A stretch of DNA of 64,000 nt from Rossellomorea marisflavi (GCA_003667865.1 CP033051.1:755501-819500), one strand, 5' to 3'. Positions 8,502 to 18,551 are shown, numbered from the stretch's first letter. The notes: generated by a model from the sequence alone, not told the origin. Program-made: numbers and translations.

Positions 8502-9494
8502 CTAATTACCACCACTACTACTTTCCCACTCAACCTTAGTTAGTGGCAGCTTAATTACTTTTAATGTCCTGTCTGGATTAGAAATATACATAAGGGTACT
8601 ATCAGCAGAAATTACTTTTCCTATGACTACATTATTTTGGTCGAGCGCGATATCTTCATAAGAAAGTAAATGAGCATCTTCAAGAGTATGACCGACATGA
8701 TTACCTATTGTAAATAGGAACATGCTGAGCATCGGTAGAGCTATTAAAATTATTACTGAAAGTATTGGATAGAAAGAGTTAACATAATTTCTAAAAGACA
8801 TTTTTTCATTGTCTTTTCCAATATTTCCATCATATAGATTTTCTGATTCAGTGGCTTTAGAAAAAATAAATCTATAAAAAAACAGATAGAGTACAGAAGT
8901 GAAAATTAACTCTCCAACAATATAGATGAAAATTTTAAAGTTAAAGTTAAAAAAGGCAAAGAAAACCTCAACTGTAACCGTACTAATAAATAGACATAGT
9001 GCTAGAAAAAACAATTGGTCATTTTTTAGATTTAATAACCATTTTAAAATACATATTAATACAATTGTAATAATTATTATTAATGTAATAATCAAATCAT
9101 AAGTCATTGAGCTTATGTAATTATTATAAAAAAAGACTAGAATTGTAGCGAACACTAATGAGAAAGTAATATTCCCAAAGTTTTCTACTATAAAGTTCCC
9201 AAATACTATACCTAATGCCATCACTATGGGTAGCAACCATACTTGGGTTAGTTGAAGTACATTAGTCAACATTGACCCTACATTTTGAGATACTAATATA
9301 ATAGATAATGTAAATTGAAAGGCTATGAAAAACATCAGACTTAATAGTAAGAATCCTGTTCTTCTTCTAATAATCTCCTCATTATAAATTTTATAGATTA
9401 ATATATAAAGTAGAGAAACTAACGCGCTGAAAAATAATCCAGTAAATATACATGCTGTCTTATTTATCGGTACATAAGTTATTGAAATATCCAA
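8502..9494 (-). CDS. Eight-helix membrane protein with soluble C-terminal tail (330 aa)
   Basis: About eight transmembrane segments span residues 12-270 (for example FTGLFFSALVSLLYILIY, IITLIIIITIVLICIL, YPILSVIILIALPMLSMFLF), and a ~60-residue tail ends in KLPLTKVEWESSSGGN. The tail reads like a small beta domain (NNVVIGKVISADSTLMYIS). The start is a TTG at 9494 without a clear Shine-Dalgarno, so the N-terminus is uncertain. The 51-aa gene upstream is 39 nt away on the same strand, suggesting cotranscription. No family recognised. Confidence 0.6.
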   Translation of the reverse strand: MDISITYVPINKTACIFTGLFFSALVSLLYILIYKIYNEEIIRRRTGFLLLSLMFFIAFQFTLSIILVSQNVGSMLTNVLQLTQVWLLPIVMALGIVFGNFIVENFGNITFSLVFATILVFFYNNYISSMTYDLIITLIIIITIVLICILKWLLNLKNDQLFFLALCLFISTVTVEVFFAFFNFNFKIFIYIVGELIFTSVLYLFFYRFIFSKATESENLYDGNIGKDNEKMSFRNYVNSFYPILSVIILIALPMLSMFLFTIGNHVGHTLEDAHLLSYEDIALDQNNVVIGKVISADSTLMYISNPDRTLKVIKLPLTKVEWESSSGGN

Positions 9495-9533
9495 TTAGGA
9501 ATATTCCAATCCCCCAAAGTACAAACCATATAA

Positions 9534-9689
9534 TTATGTCACACCTATACTATATAACAATGTAGGGATACCAAAGAATGCGGTCGTAAAAACTAAAATG
9601 TATTTAACTTTGGATGAAATGATAAACTCAAACAATTTCTTGATTAAACTTACTATTATTTCTATATTATTCCTTTTATCAGAATCCAA
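9534..9689 (-). CDS. Small single-helix membrane protein (51 aa)
   Basis: The TTG start at 9689 sits 6 nt after TTAGGAGG. A longer reading from a GTG at 9761 lacks a ribosome binding site and places this AGGAGG inside the gene. The product has a polar N-terminus and one hydrophobic helix (KYILVFTTAFFGIPTLLYSIG). It is probably cotranscribed with the eight-helix membrane protein gene just downstream. Function unknown. Confidence 0.5.
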   Translation of the reverse strand: MDSDKRNNIEIIVSLIKKLFEFIISSKVKYILVFTTAFFGIPTLLYSIGVT

Positions 9690-9795
9690 CTCTATCCTCC
9701 TAAGAAGCCCATCAATACTTGCTTTCTTAACTGTTACTCTGTAACCCAGTACTAACCCCACTCGAAACAGCAGCGAGTTGGTGCGAGAACACAGA

Positions 9796-9830
9796 AATAA
9801 AGGACATCTACAAAATAGTAGCTGTCCTTG
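9796..9830 (-). terminator. Terminator downstream of the lamin-tail gene
   Basis: AAGGACA and TGTCCTT arms with an inner CTAC/GTAG pair and an AAAATA loop. On the minus strand the hairpin is followed by a T-rich stretch. It lies 35 nt beyond the stop of the 9865-11271 gene. Confidence 0.65.
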
Positions 9831-9864
9831 AAAGTAATGTTAATCCTAATTCCTTACAATATTA

Positions 9865-11271
9865 TTAATTCTCTTTCGTGAGATAATAATCATTCTTTTG
9901 TATTGTTTCAACTACCTCATTCCTATTATTATAAAGTATTATAGGTTCAGGCGTCGTATTTTTGCCTAGATATATCTTATCACACGTAAAATTCACTTTA
10001 GATGAACCCTTGAAATCATCTCCATTAAAGATATGTATCGACCTTAAGACATCTAAAGTAGTATTAGATGGGATAGTAAACATGTTATCCCCTTTTTTAA
10101 TATACCAGGATGAGATATCTATAGGTTCTAGAGTATTGTTAGTAATTGTAAGAACTTCATACTCTGTATTCATACCCATAACAATTTTCTTGTTATCAAA
10201 GTCTTTAATTAAGACCTCTTTAGGCTGTAACCTTTCACTCTTGTTAGTAGCAAATTCGGATAACATTAAATTGATATCATATTTAAATATATATCTTTCT
10301 GGATAGTAATAATATGCTTCTCTTAATTTATCTTCCTTGTAAAAGCTAATCCAAGATTTTATTGCAAACCATTTGCTCAACTGATTCCAATTAACCTTGA
10401 TTTTCTCCCTAAATTTATACATTACTTCAATTTCAATAGTGATATTAAATTCTGGACTATTATCAGAGTGATTCGCGTCTGCCTTTTCCAGGTATTCTCT
10501 GTACAACTTAATTATACTCGGAATACAAATAAACGTTTGTTCACTAGTCCCTTCAGGGTAATCTATTCCATAATCTAAACTTTCATCATTCCCGTTATTT
10601 TTATAAAAAATATTAAAACTTGTTTTTATATTATGTCCTTGCCAAGGTATGGCTGAATTATCGTGTGCAAGTATTAAATCGATCCATTCTTCATTGTCCT
10701 TATCTATTTCTAAATATAGTGAACTTGTTAAAGAAGCTATATATGGCATTCTCATAACTTCATCTTCATACCTTATGTTCTTTAACACTTCTATTTTGGG
10801 CAAATCAGCAACATACGTAACTCTACCTAACCTGTTCAAAATAACAATAAAAATCAAGAGGATTAAAATCCCTATACTTACAATAACAATTAGGTAGGCT
10901 TTCTGATTGTAACTTAAGGGTTTGATCAAATAAATTAATATAGTTAACCATGTCATTCCAACAAAAAAGATACTTCCTTTTGCCACCTTTATTACTAGAG
11001 AAACAGGCTTATTTACTTTAAGTAATTTTTCATATTGATAGAATAGATGTTCTAACCGTAACCAAGTTTTCTTTTCATTTTCTAAGCTATGATAATCTAC
11101 GTGGAACCCTTGTAACTCCCATAATATTTCTCTTGCTTTTTGTACATTATGTTGAGTACTGATAGAGATGAATATTGCTATTAATCCTACAAGTGTTAAA
11201 ATGCCTCCAGTTACCCCAAATACTATAGTTAAAATAAAACTGTAATTAGTAAGTAAAGAATTAGCGTCCAT
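9865..11271 (-). CDS. Membrane protein with C-terminal lamin-tail domain (468 aa)
   Basis: Three hydrophobic segments lie near the start (FILTIVFGVTGGILTLVGLIAI, then two around residues 100-150, including YLIVIVSIGILILLIFIVIL). A ~200-residue soluble part follows (WIDLILAHDNSAIPWQGHNI). Residues about 364-455 match the lamin-tail (LTD) Ig-like fold: EVLTITNNTLEPIDISSWYI, then FTIPSNTTL, a LGKNTTPEPIILYNNRNEVVET strand pair. LTDs are usually found on secreted or surface proteins; here one is fused to a membrane anchor. ATG 11271 is used; a TTG seven codons earlier is possible. Topology and role are unknown. Confidence 0.65.
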   Translation of the reverse strand: MDANSLLTNYSFILTIVFGVTGGILTLVGLIAIFISISTQHNVQKAREILWELQGFHVDYHSLENEKKTWLRLEHLFYQYEKLLKVNKPVSLVIKVAKGSIFFVGMTWLTILIYLIKPLSYNQKAYLIVIVSIGILILLIFIVILNRLGRVTYVADLPKIEVLKNIRYEDEVMRMPYIASLTSSLYLEIDKDNEEWIDLILAHDNSAIPWQGHNIKTSFNIFYKNNGNDESLDYGIDYPEGTSEQTFICIPSIIKLYREYLEKADANHSDNSPEFNITIEIEVMYKFREKIKVNWNQLSKWFAIKSWISFYKEDKLREAYYYYPERYIFKYDINLMLSEFATNKSERLQPKEVLIKDFDNKKIVMGMNTEYEVLTITNNTLEPIDISSWYIKKGDNMFTIPSNTTLDVLRSIHIFNGDDFKGSSKVNFTCDKIYLGKNTTPEPIILYNNRNEVVETIQKNDYYLTKEN

Positions 11272-11391
11272 ATTTAATTCTACCCTTCTCAATTATTAGT
11301 TAACTCAAAGTAGATACTACTAACTACCTTCAATGGTCAAATACTTTATTTAAATATTGATTTATACACTTATTCACTAGTAATGATCTAT

Positions 11392-12429
11392 TTATCTAGA
11401 AAGAAAAAACTTACTCTCAGTCTTATATCCCTCAGGATTCTTCGATTGCCAATTCCATGAATCACGACACATCTCCTCAATCCCCTTCTCTGCTTTCCAT
11501 CCTAACTCCCTCTCAGCTTTAGTTGGATCTGCATAACATTCAGTAATATCTCCAGCTCGGCGCTCCACAATCTTATATGAAATCTTCTGTCCTGAAGCGT
11601 TCTCAAAAGCATGAATGACTTCAAGTACACTATATCCTTTACCTGTACCAAGATTATAAGCCTCAATTCCAGATGAACTCTTAACCTTCTCTAATGCTTT
11701 CAAGTGACCTCTCGCCAAATCTACTACATGAATATAATCTCTAACTCCTGTACCATCCGGTGTTGAATAATCACTACCGAACACATTTACCTCATTCAAC
11801 TTCCCAACTGCTACTTGAGTGATATATGGCATCAGATTATTAGGAATACCATTCGGGTCTTCTCCAATTAACCCACTCTCATGTGCACCAATAGGATTAA
11901 AATATCGTAACAGTGCAATACTCCACTTATTATTAGATACGTATAAGTCAGAAAGTATTTGCTCTATCATCAGCTTTGTGCGACCATATGGGTTCGTTGC
12001 ACTTAGAGGCATGTCCTCCGTAATCGGAACAGTATCTGGTATTCCATATACCGTTGCAGATGAACTGAATACTAGATTATAGACACCATACTTCTGCATG
12101 ATGTGCGTAAGAATCACTGTACCTGTTATATTATTATGATAATAATGAAGTGGAATCTGGACTGATTCGCCAACAGCTTTTAAACCAGCAAAATGGATAA
12201 CTGCTTCTATATCATTCTCCTTAAACACTTGATCAACATTTTCTCTATCAAGCAAATCTACATCATAGATTTTAAAATTTCTATTTGATAGTGTTCTTAC
12301 TCTATCAAGCGCTTCTGGACTACTATTTGAGAAATTATCAAGTACGATAATTTCATAATTAGATTCAAGTAAATCAATACAAGTATGGCTACCAATAAAA
12401 CCTGCACCACCAGTTACTAAGATTGACAT
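11392..12429 (-). CDS. galE: UDP-glucose 4-epimerase
   Basis: A full-length 345-residue extended short-chain dehydrogenase. VTGGAGFIGSH at residues 5-15 binds NAD, SSSATVYG carries the catalytic Ser, and NPYGRTK gives the Tyr-x3-Lys pair. RYFNPIGAHESG and DYIHVVDLARGH are the usual GalE signatures. It interconverts UDP-glucose and UDP-galactose (or the GlcNAc forms), feeding sugar donors to the EPS locus upstream. GGAGG is 9 nt before ATG 12429. A terminator-like hairpin and an IS remnant separate it from the flippase gene, so it may have its own promoter. Confidence 0.95.
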   Translation of the reverse strand: MSILVTGGAGFIGSHTCIDLLESNYEIIVLDNFSNSSPEALDRVRTLSNRNFKIYDVDLLDRENVDQVFKENDIEAVIHFAGLKAVGESVQIPLHYYHNNITGTVILTHIMQKYGVYNLVFSSSATVYGIPDTVPITEDMPLSATNPYGRTKLMIEQILSDLYVSNNKWSIALLRYFNPIGAHESGLIGEDPNGIPNNLMPYITQVAVGKLNEVNVFGSDYSTPDGTGVRDYIHVVDLARGHLKALEKVKSSSGIEAYNLGTGKGYSVLEVIHAFENASGQKISYKIVERRAGDITECYADPTKAERELGWKAEKGIEEMCRDSWNWQSKNPEGYKTESKFFLSR

Positions 12430-12469
12430 TTAGATTTTCCTCCTGCTTTATATTTTAAGAAACCACATA

Positions 12470-12502
12470 AAAAAAGACCCTTATTAAAAGGATCCTATGG
12501 GT
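12470..12502 (-). terminator. Possible terminator upstream of galE
   Basis: On the minus strand ACCC...GGGT enclose a GGATCC core and are followed by CTTTTTTT. It would stop transcripts arriving from the IS remnant or EPS operon before galE. The stem is short, so this is tentative. Confidence 0.4.
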
Positions 12503-12636
12503 ATTTTATTTTGTTGACTCACTTTGATTTCCAACACCAATAAGACATAAACAACTATGCCTTAAGTCAAAGTATTAAGATTTAAAGATTGAATTCTTGC
12601 TTATCGTTTCACAGTTTCACTTTTAACACACTACCG

Positions 12637-14178
12637 TATCGGGGGTCAGGCCCACTAGCCTTGCACATAAGTAATAAAATAGAATTTATTCAAAAAATTT
12701 ACAGTTATTTTTTTTTACTCTAAAGAAAAAGGAGAGTAAGGTATTAATATGCCCTTGTTTCCTTTTTTTCCTATTCTAATAACTTCCTAGCTTTTCACCA
12801 CGTGTATCTACTTTCTTCTTTCTCTTTACTTCTTTCTTCAATAATGCGACTTTACCGAAACAAGGGCTCTTCTTTTCAAGTGGAATAGGAACCTTTTGTC
12901 TTCCCTTTGACTTTTTCTTTTTACGATTTAATTCTTTATTTAATGCCTTCATTGTTTGATATAGATAGGTTTGAAGAATTCGGAAGAATTGCCAAGGTGA
13001 TTTAGTTGACTTTGTTTGCAGTTTTACAATCAAAGGCAATCAAGGAAAGAAACATCTGATTCCAAATGCCTTTCGGCTTTGAACTCCATACTTTTGTAAG
13101 CTTAAGATGCTGCTTTATCCATTTAAAGAACAGTTCAATTACCCATCTATTTCGGTATATGTCCAATATTTGTTGATCTGTTAAGTCAAATCTAGATGTC
13201 AATATCCTATAGGATCTATCTTTTTCATCCATAAATTCAATATACCTTACAGGCTCTTTTGAAATTCCATATAGTACTTTTTCATCTTTAACTATCGAAG
13301 AGTGAGTGGGCTTGTATTCTTCAAGAGTGTATAACCGAAGATTTTTCGTAATCCGAACAACAAAAGAAATGTTTCTGCTTTGCCACTCCATTAAATTATC
13401 TCTTGATGGATGCCCTCTATCCATAACATATGTAGCATCGTCTTCCTCAATAAGTTCATGTGAACTTTCAAAATCACTTACGGTCCCAGTTGAAGGCACA
13501 ATCTTTTCCGGATAAACTATATCTTGTGAAGCAACAACTAAGCGAGTATGCATTTTAACCGCATTGTGCCCTTTTGAAATAAAAGCCCAATCACATAAAT
13601 TTTCAGGTAATCTAATTTCTGTTGAATCTACTATATTTAAACGCCCAATTCCGTTAGGAATTCCATTTAGATCCTTAGACATTAGCTTTAATTTTCCTAC
13701 TACTTTTATGAAAAGTTTTTGAACCCATTCAGTCGGTAAATCGTTAATACGTCGACTAAGCTGTGAACCCTAATTTCAGTTATACCAATTTCTTTTCTGA
13801 GTTTAGGGAAAGCTCTTAATTCTTCTTCCATATGTTCGTAGGAACTCCATTGGTCTAACTGTGCAGCAACAAAGGTCTTTATCAGTGATTTTGTTGATAG
13901 TTTTGTTTTCCTATAGTCTATCAGTGGACATTCAAAGTCCTTTGTGGGCAAAATGGACAAGCATTGACAGATTAACATTTCTTGACCTATACTTTTATTA
14001 CTCATAAGGAAAATCCTTTTGTAGAAGACTTGTTTGTGTAGGGAACAGACAAGGTCAACTATTCTACAATAGGAGTTTTTTTTATTTTCGTCTATATTTT
14101 TCTATTTTACATAACATTATTTTACTATTAAGTAACTATTTTGAAGTTATGCAAGTCCAGTGGGTCAGGCCCCGATAT
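12637..14178 (-). mobile_element. Decayed IS4-family insertion sequence with terminal inverted repeats
   Basis: About 1.54 kb. The ends are imperfect inverted repeats: the left end reads TATCGGGG then CAGGCCCACTAGCCTTGCA, and the right end in reverse complement reads TATCGGGGCCTGACCCACTG then ACTTGCATAA. Similarity continues to an AAAATAG block about 45 bases in. The element encloses a frame-shifted IS4-type transposase gene. Its right end lies 2 nt after the stop codon of the flippase gene, so it separates the EPS operon from galE without breaking a gene. Confidence 0.8.
12776..14005 (-). pseudogene. IS4-family transposase, two frameshifts
   Basis: Three reading-frame pieces add up to one transposase. 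The N-terminal piece (13706-14005) has the IS4 N-terminal domain (LSTKSLIKTFVAAQLDQWSSYE). The middle piece (13002-13682) has the DDE core: VDSTEIRLP, VMDRGHPSRD, and YRNRWVIELFFKWIK, an exact Y-2-R-3-E-6-K signature. The tail (to 12776) is Lys-rich. One base appears missing near 13770, where GAAATTAGG should continue into a frame reading SQLSRRINDLPTEWVQ. A second shift with loss of some codons lies near 13025-13037 (SLIAF then LIVKLQTK). The protein cannot be made intact, so the element is immobile unless helped in trans. Confidence 0.85.
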
Positions 14179-14179
14179 C

Positions 14180-15700
14180 CTATACTCTTATTTTCCTTTT
14201 CACAGCATTTACGATTATATCTACTCCTTCAATCTTCATAAGATAGATTATTACTAGGTATGATAAAAAACCAATGATAATCGATATTAAGAGTGATAGA
14301 CCTTGTGTTAATAGATTAGCTGTAATAAAATCGTATGATAACTTAGCGATTACCCCCATTAATATGGATGCGAAAGAGATTTTAAAGAAGGAAATTAATA
14401 TTTTCTTTATTCCAACCGGACCTATTTTCTTCTTTAAACTTCCCATTAGTAAAATACTACATATGATTGCAGAAATACTTGTCGCTAAAGCAAGACCACC
14501 TATACCTAAGTACTTAGAAAGGATAATATTTAATATAATATTTATTATCATTGCAATGGCTGCATTAACCATGGGAGTTTTCGTATCCTGTAGAGAAAAA
14601 AAAGCCCTTGACAATATCTCTCTTATACCAACACCAAACATTCCTATAGAATAGAAGAACAATGCATAAGATGTCATTGATATTGCTTGATCATCAAATG
14701 CACCTCTTCCGAAAAGCATACTAACTATTGGACGGGCGAATATCATTGCTCCAACTGTACATGGTATCACTAATAAATTAATAGCGCTAATCGCTCTAGA
14801 AACAGTCTTCTTTAAGTCATGTAATTTATTATTAATAGCCATTTTAGAAATGGCAGGATATATTACAGTAGCAATAGATAATGAGAATATCCCTTGTATA
14901 AATGAGTTTAAAGTGCTTGCATAGTTAAGTGCAGAAATTCCTCCAACTGCTATTTGTGAAGCTAAGGTTCTATCTACTAAGGAATTAATTTCATTTGCAG
15001 AAACACCTATTATTACTGGTAATGATAAATAAACCATTTTCCTTATATCTCGGTCTTTCATGTTAAATGTAACTTTATAAATAAATGAATGCCTTTTTAA
15101 TGAAGGAAATAAAAATATTACTTGAAACATAAATGCTGTGACAATACCTATTGGAAGGATAAGAACAGACTCGAAAATAAAGCTTAATACAATAGATGTG
15201 ATTATAAAAAAATTATAGGGTAACCCTACTAAAGCAGGGGCCGCAAAACTCCCTTTAATTTGTAAATAACTTCTAAAAATATAACCTAATCCTGAGAAAT
15301 ATATGCCAAGTATACTGACCCTTGTAAAGGTTACAGCTAAACCAAGTGTCTCATCATCAAACCCAGATGCAAATAATTTAACTATGGGCGCTGTATATAT
15401 TAATGTAAATAAAATAATTAGTGTAGATACTACTATGATGAAATTTATTAAGTTATTAGTAAATTTATTAGCTGAAAAATCACCCTTCTCTTGTGTGATT
15501 TTGTTATACATAGGAATAAAAGAGGCAGCTAACCCCGTACCTATAAGTGCAAATACAAAAGTAGGAATAGTACTTGAAATTAGATAAGCATCGCTAATAT
15601 TAGAAACTCCGTAGAAATATGATAGTGTTATTTCTCTACCAAAACCTAATACTTTCGATATAATGGTTAATATAATTATTAAAAAGGCAGTTTTCCTCAT
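14180..15700 (-). CDS. MurJ/MviN-family flippase in the EPS locus
   Basis: 506 residues with about 14 transmembrane segments. The N-terminus (ISKVLGFGREITLSYFYG) and the block GIREILSRAFFSLQDTKTPM are MurJ/MviN signatures of the MOP exporter superfamily. MurJ flips undecaprenyl-linked lipid II. Its position as the last gene of an EPS operon lacking a Wzx-type flippase suggests that here it moves the lipid-linked polysaccharide repeat unit. That is inference; a peptidoglycan role remains possible. Start ATG 15700 has GAGGTAG upstream and lies 7 nt from the preceding gene. Confidence 0.85.
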   Translation of the reverse strand: MRKTAFLIIILTIISKVLGFGREITLSYFYGVSNISDAYLISSTIPTFVFALIGTGLAASFIPMYNKITQEKGDFSANKFTNNLINFIIVVSTLIILFTLIYTAPIVKLFASGFDDETLGLAVTFTRVSILGIYFSGLGYIFRSYLQIKGSFAAPALVGLPYNFFIITSIVLSFIFESVLILPIGIVTAFMFQVIFLFPSLKRHSFIYKVTFNMKDRDIRKMVYLSLPVIIGVSANEINSLVDRTLASQIAVGGISALNYASTLNSFIQGIFSLSIATVIYPAISKMAINNKLHDLKKTVSRAISAINLLVIPCTVGAMIFARPIVSMLFGRGAFDDQAISMTSYALFFYSIGMFGVGIREILSRAFFSLQDTKTPMVNAAIAMIINIILNIILSKYLGIGGLALATSISAIICSILLMGSLKKKIGPVGIKKILISFFKISFASILMGVIAKLSYDFITANLLTQGLSLLISIIIGFLSYLVIIYLMKIEGVDIIVNAVKRKIRV

Positions 15701-15707
15701 TTAAAAA

Positions 15708-16424
15708 CTACCTCTTAATTATACTTTTTATTAATTCATAGGTTTGATCACCTAAAGCCCCTCTTGCTTTCATTTTTAACTTAGAAGACATAGGAAGCCA
15801 AGATCCTGCAAAATGGTGAATGGCATAAGTATTATTTGTAACTTCTAATTTACCTGTTCTGTAATCTTTAGCACAAAAATACTCGATTGGATACATAGCT
15901 ACACCATCCCCAAATTCATGAAAATTACCTCCTGCTTTAAAACCCATTTCTTTAGATATGTTAGTTATCATTGCTACATTTGCACTCATATCAAAACTTC
16001 CATCAGTTCTTTTAAACCTCTTATCTGTATAAGCCAAAAGGTTTTCCTCTACCCACTTATTATTAGGTTTTGCTGCCATTAACCCTGTTGGAATTTCATT
16101 GGGTGTTTGAAAGCCCGAGAAAGCTTCATGATGTAAAAAATCATCTAGAGACTTTAGCACTTCAACATCTGTATCCAGATAGATTCCTCCTTCATGATAA
16201 AGAGCATAAAGTCTTACGTAATCAGTTACAAATGCATACTTTTTGGCAGTATATGCTTCTTTTACATAAAGATTCTCATTGATATCAAAATTATCTTCGT
16301 TCCAAATTTTAATATCATAATCTGTTAAAAATTTTTTCCAACTTTCAATACACTTTAATACTAACTCTGGCATTTCCCCTCTACCAAACCAACAATAATG
16401 AATCACCTTAGGTATTTTTTCCAT
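15708..16424 (-). CDS. Glycosyltransferase with DXD motif (GT32/OCH1-like)
   Basis: 238 residues beginning IPKVIHYCWFGRGEMP, the typical opening of this capsular glycosyltransferase family. The donor-binding block ALYHEGGIYLDTDVEVL carries the DTD motif that holds the metal and nucleotide sugar. It is cytoplasmic, with no membrane helix. Its start overlaps the end of the GT2 gene by 17 bases, so the two are translationally linked. It probably adds a hexose to the lipid-linked repeat unit; the sugar cannot be predicted from sequence. Confidence 0.85.
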   Translation of the reverse strand: MEKIPKVIHYCWFGRGEMPELVLKCIESWKKFLTDYDIKIWNEDNFDINENLYVKEAYTAKKYAFVTDYVRLYALYHEGGIYLDTDVEVLKSLDDFLHHEAFSGFQTPNEIPTGLMAAKPNNKWVEENLLAYTDKRFKRTDGSFDMSANVAMITNISKEMGFKAGGNFHEFGDGVAMYPIEYFCAKDYRTGKLEVTNNTYAIHHFAGSWLPMSSKLKMKARGALGDQTYELIKSIIKR

Positions 16425-17250
16425 GAATGTTTCCCTCTTTCTGCTTGAAAATAATACTAGACTTTTTGTTATGATAAAATTTCAAAATAGCGTTTGGAAT
16501 TAGCATAGCTATTAAAGGTTTTAATGCGAATATCCTTTGTAGGTATGGAATATTTAACCTTTTACACGCTTCTAGCCTTGCTTTTGTTTCATTTATTCTA
16601 TACCTCTTTTTCCTTCTATTATATGAATTTCTATCTTCCCTAAAATGAATTAAAGGTTCTTGAATATTATGCAATATAAGTTTGTGTTCAAAGAATTTAA
16701 TCCATAAATCATAATCTTCAAGTCTTTGTCTTGTTAACTCATTATCGGAGTAACCTCCAACTTTAATTAATATATCTTTTTTCATTATTACAGTTGGATG
16801 TATGAAAGGGCTTTTAATTACCATCCGTTCCTTACTGGGTACCGCTGGTGGTTGCCTAAGACCCCAAACACCAAAGTCATCAAATATATAAGCACCTGAT
16901 CCACAGGCATCACAATTGTTGGTATCCATATAATTAACTTGAGTCTCTATTCTATTAACCAACATAATGTCATCTCCGTCATGTCTCATGACATAATCAC
17001 CCGTGCTTAGTTCGAGGCAATTATTTAATGTCTTAGCTAGTCCCTTATTGCTAGAGTTTCTGATTAATTTTATACGACTGTCCTTATTAACATAATCTCT
17101 TGCAATATCAAATGTATTATCACTAGACCCATCATCACACATAATCAATTCCCAGTTCTTGTATGTTTGCAATATTATTGAGTCGATGGTTTTACCTAAT
17201 GTATTTTCACAATTATAAATGCCCATAATAATTGAAACCTTTGTATTCAT
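16408..17250 (-). CDS. Family 2 glycosyltransferase
   Basis: 280 residues. A GT-A fold is clear: VSIIMGIYNCENTLGKTIDS, then LIMCDDGSSDNT, the metal-binding DGDD in VMRHDGDDIMLVNR, and RLEDYDLW near residue 180. The C-terminal ~50 residues are basic and contain a short hydrophobic stretch (LKPLIAMLIPNAIL) that may touch the membrane. ATG 17250 overlaps the stop of the polymerase gene as ATGA, pointing to coupled translation. It likely extends the EPS repeat unit on its lipid carrier. Confidence 0.9.
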   Translation of the reverse strand: MNTKVSIIMGIYNCENTLGKTIDSIILQTYKNWELIMCDDGSSDNTFDIARDYVNKDSRIKLIRNSSNKGLAKTLNNCLELSTGDYVMRHDGDDIMLVNRIETQVNYMDTNNCDACGSGAYIFDDFGVWGLRQPPAVPSKERMVIKSPFIHPTVIMKKDILIKVGGYSDNELTRQRLEDYDLWIKFFEHKLILHNIQEPLIHFREDRNSYNRRKKRYRINETKARLEACKRLNIPYLQRIFALKPLIAMLIPNAILKFYHNKKSSIIFKQKEGNIHGKNT

Positions 17251-18551
17251 ATTCCACACACATCCTTACTATTAATCTTGGAACAATCTCTTTTATTAAA
17301 AATAAACAATACAAATGCTATCGGAATATATATTATAAGAATATTAAAAAATGTATAACCAGAAAATAATAAAGCTATTAGTGGAAAACAACAATTTAAA
17401 TATTTATACTTAATTGTTAGATGTTGCATAAGTTTAAGGATAAAGCCCATTATTATACTAAACATTATAATTCCAATGAAACCACCGTTAATTACCGATT
17501 CGGTTATTCCGCTTAATGTTATCCCCCAATTCACATCAGAAAGGGAGCCCACAAACCATTCATTCACAAAATTATTTCCCATAAAAAATACAAACCATGT
17601 TTCAGTTGAATAACCTTTAAATTCAAATATTGATCTTGGTATGAACGTCAAAAATGTGTATATATACCCACCAAAAGGTGTGCTCATTATTGAACTTGAA
17701 GTTACTCCTGATTCATCTAACGCCATCCAATATGTCCAATTTCTATCAATGTCACCAGTTATTACTCTTAGAATAACATCAGAGATACTAAGATCTAAAA
17801 ATTGCATACTAGTTTTAAATAGTGTGGCATAAGTAGCCGAAAAAACAATTAACCCTACAAAACTTCCTACAAGTAAGCTTAATTTTCTTTTTTTATAAAA
17901 GATATATAGTAATGGAAACAGTAATATCAATATCAAATCAGTTCGTTGCCCTCTAAAAAACGCCACAGTTAGAGCCATTACAGAAAATATTAATGCCTTA
18001 TACTTAATAAAAGGAGCTTTTTCGCGATCAATAATTCGTATCCAATAATATGTTGATACTCCTAAAGGTAGCATCAATATAATTGCAAAAGGTCCTAGAA
18101 AAGATAATCGTTGCCTTAAGACATGGTTAGCTGAAATATTTGTGATTCCTATGTCGATAATATTTAGAAGAGCAAAAAGAAATGAAAATACTACTAAACC
18201 ATAGGTTATAAACACTGCTACTTTATAAATATAACTATTACTTTTCAATATAATTTTCGGTAAATAAATAGGAAAAACTTTATAAGATAGAAATACTAGT
18301 AAATTTGAAGTAATTATTAGCAGCCATCCTAACATAACTATTTGGTCTGATTGGTAAAACTTAAAATCCAAGTCTAATATTGTAATTACTATATATGGAA
18401 TAGAGAAAAACATTGCTTGACCTAATAAATACCAACTAAACATATCCAAAGATTTCTTCTTTTTTATACTCCTAAAAAAATAAACTCCCGAAACTAACAA
18501 CAATATAATATACAATAATATTATTATACCCACCTCATTAACGAACTTCAT
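17247..18551 (-). CDS. Wzy-like polysaccharide polymerase
   Basis: 434 residues with about 11-12 hydrophobic segments and one larger extracytoplasmic loop (around FGGYIYTFLTFIPRSIFEFKGYSTETW), the architecture of O-antigen/EPS repeat-unit polymerases. Sequence is poorly conserved in this group, so the call rests on topology, size and position between glycosyltransferase genes. The motif AFFRGQRTDLILILLFPLLY resembles the R-G-x-R-x-x arginine patch of oligosaccharide polymerases. It would join flipped repeat units outside the membrane. It ends with an ATGA overlap to the GT2 gene. Confidence 0.75.
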   Translation of the reverse strand: MKFVNEVGIIILLYIILLLVSGVYFFRSIKKKKSLDMFSWYLLGQAMFFSIPYIVITILDLDFKFYQSDQIVMLGWLLIITSNLLVFLSYKVFPIYLPKIILKSNSYIYKVAVFITYGLVVFSFLFALLNIIDIGITNISANHVLRQRLSFLGPFAIILMLPLGVSTYYWIRIIDREKAPFIKYKALIFSVMALTVAFFRGQRTDLILILLFPLLYIFYKKRKLSLLVGSFVGLIVFSATYATLFKTSMQFLDLSISDVILRVITGDIDRNWTYWMALDESGVTSSSIMSTPFGGYIYTFLTFIPRSIFEFKGYSTETWFVFFMGNNFVNEWFVGSLSDVNWGITLSGITESVINGGFIGIIMFSIIMGFILKLMQHLTIKYKYLNCCFPLIALLFSGYTFFNILIIYIPIAFVLFIFNKRDCSKINSKDVCGI

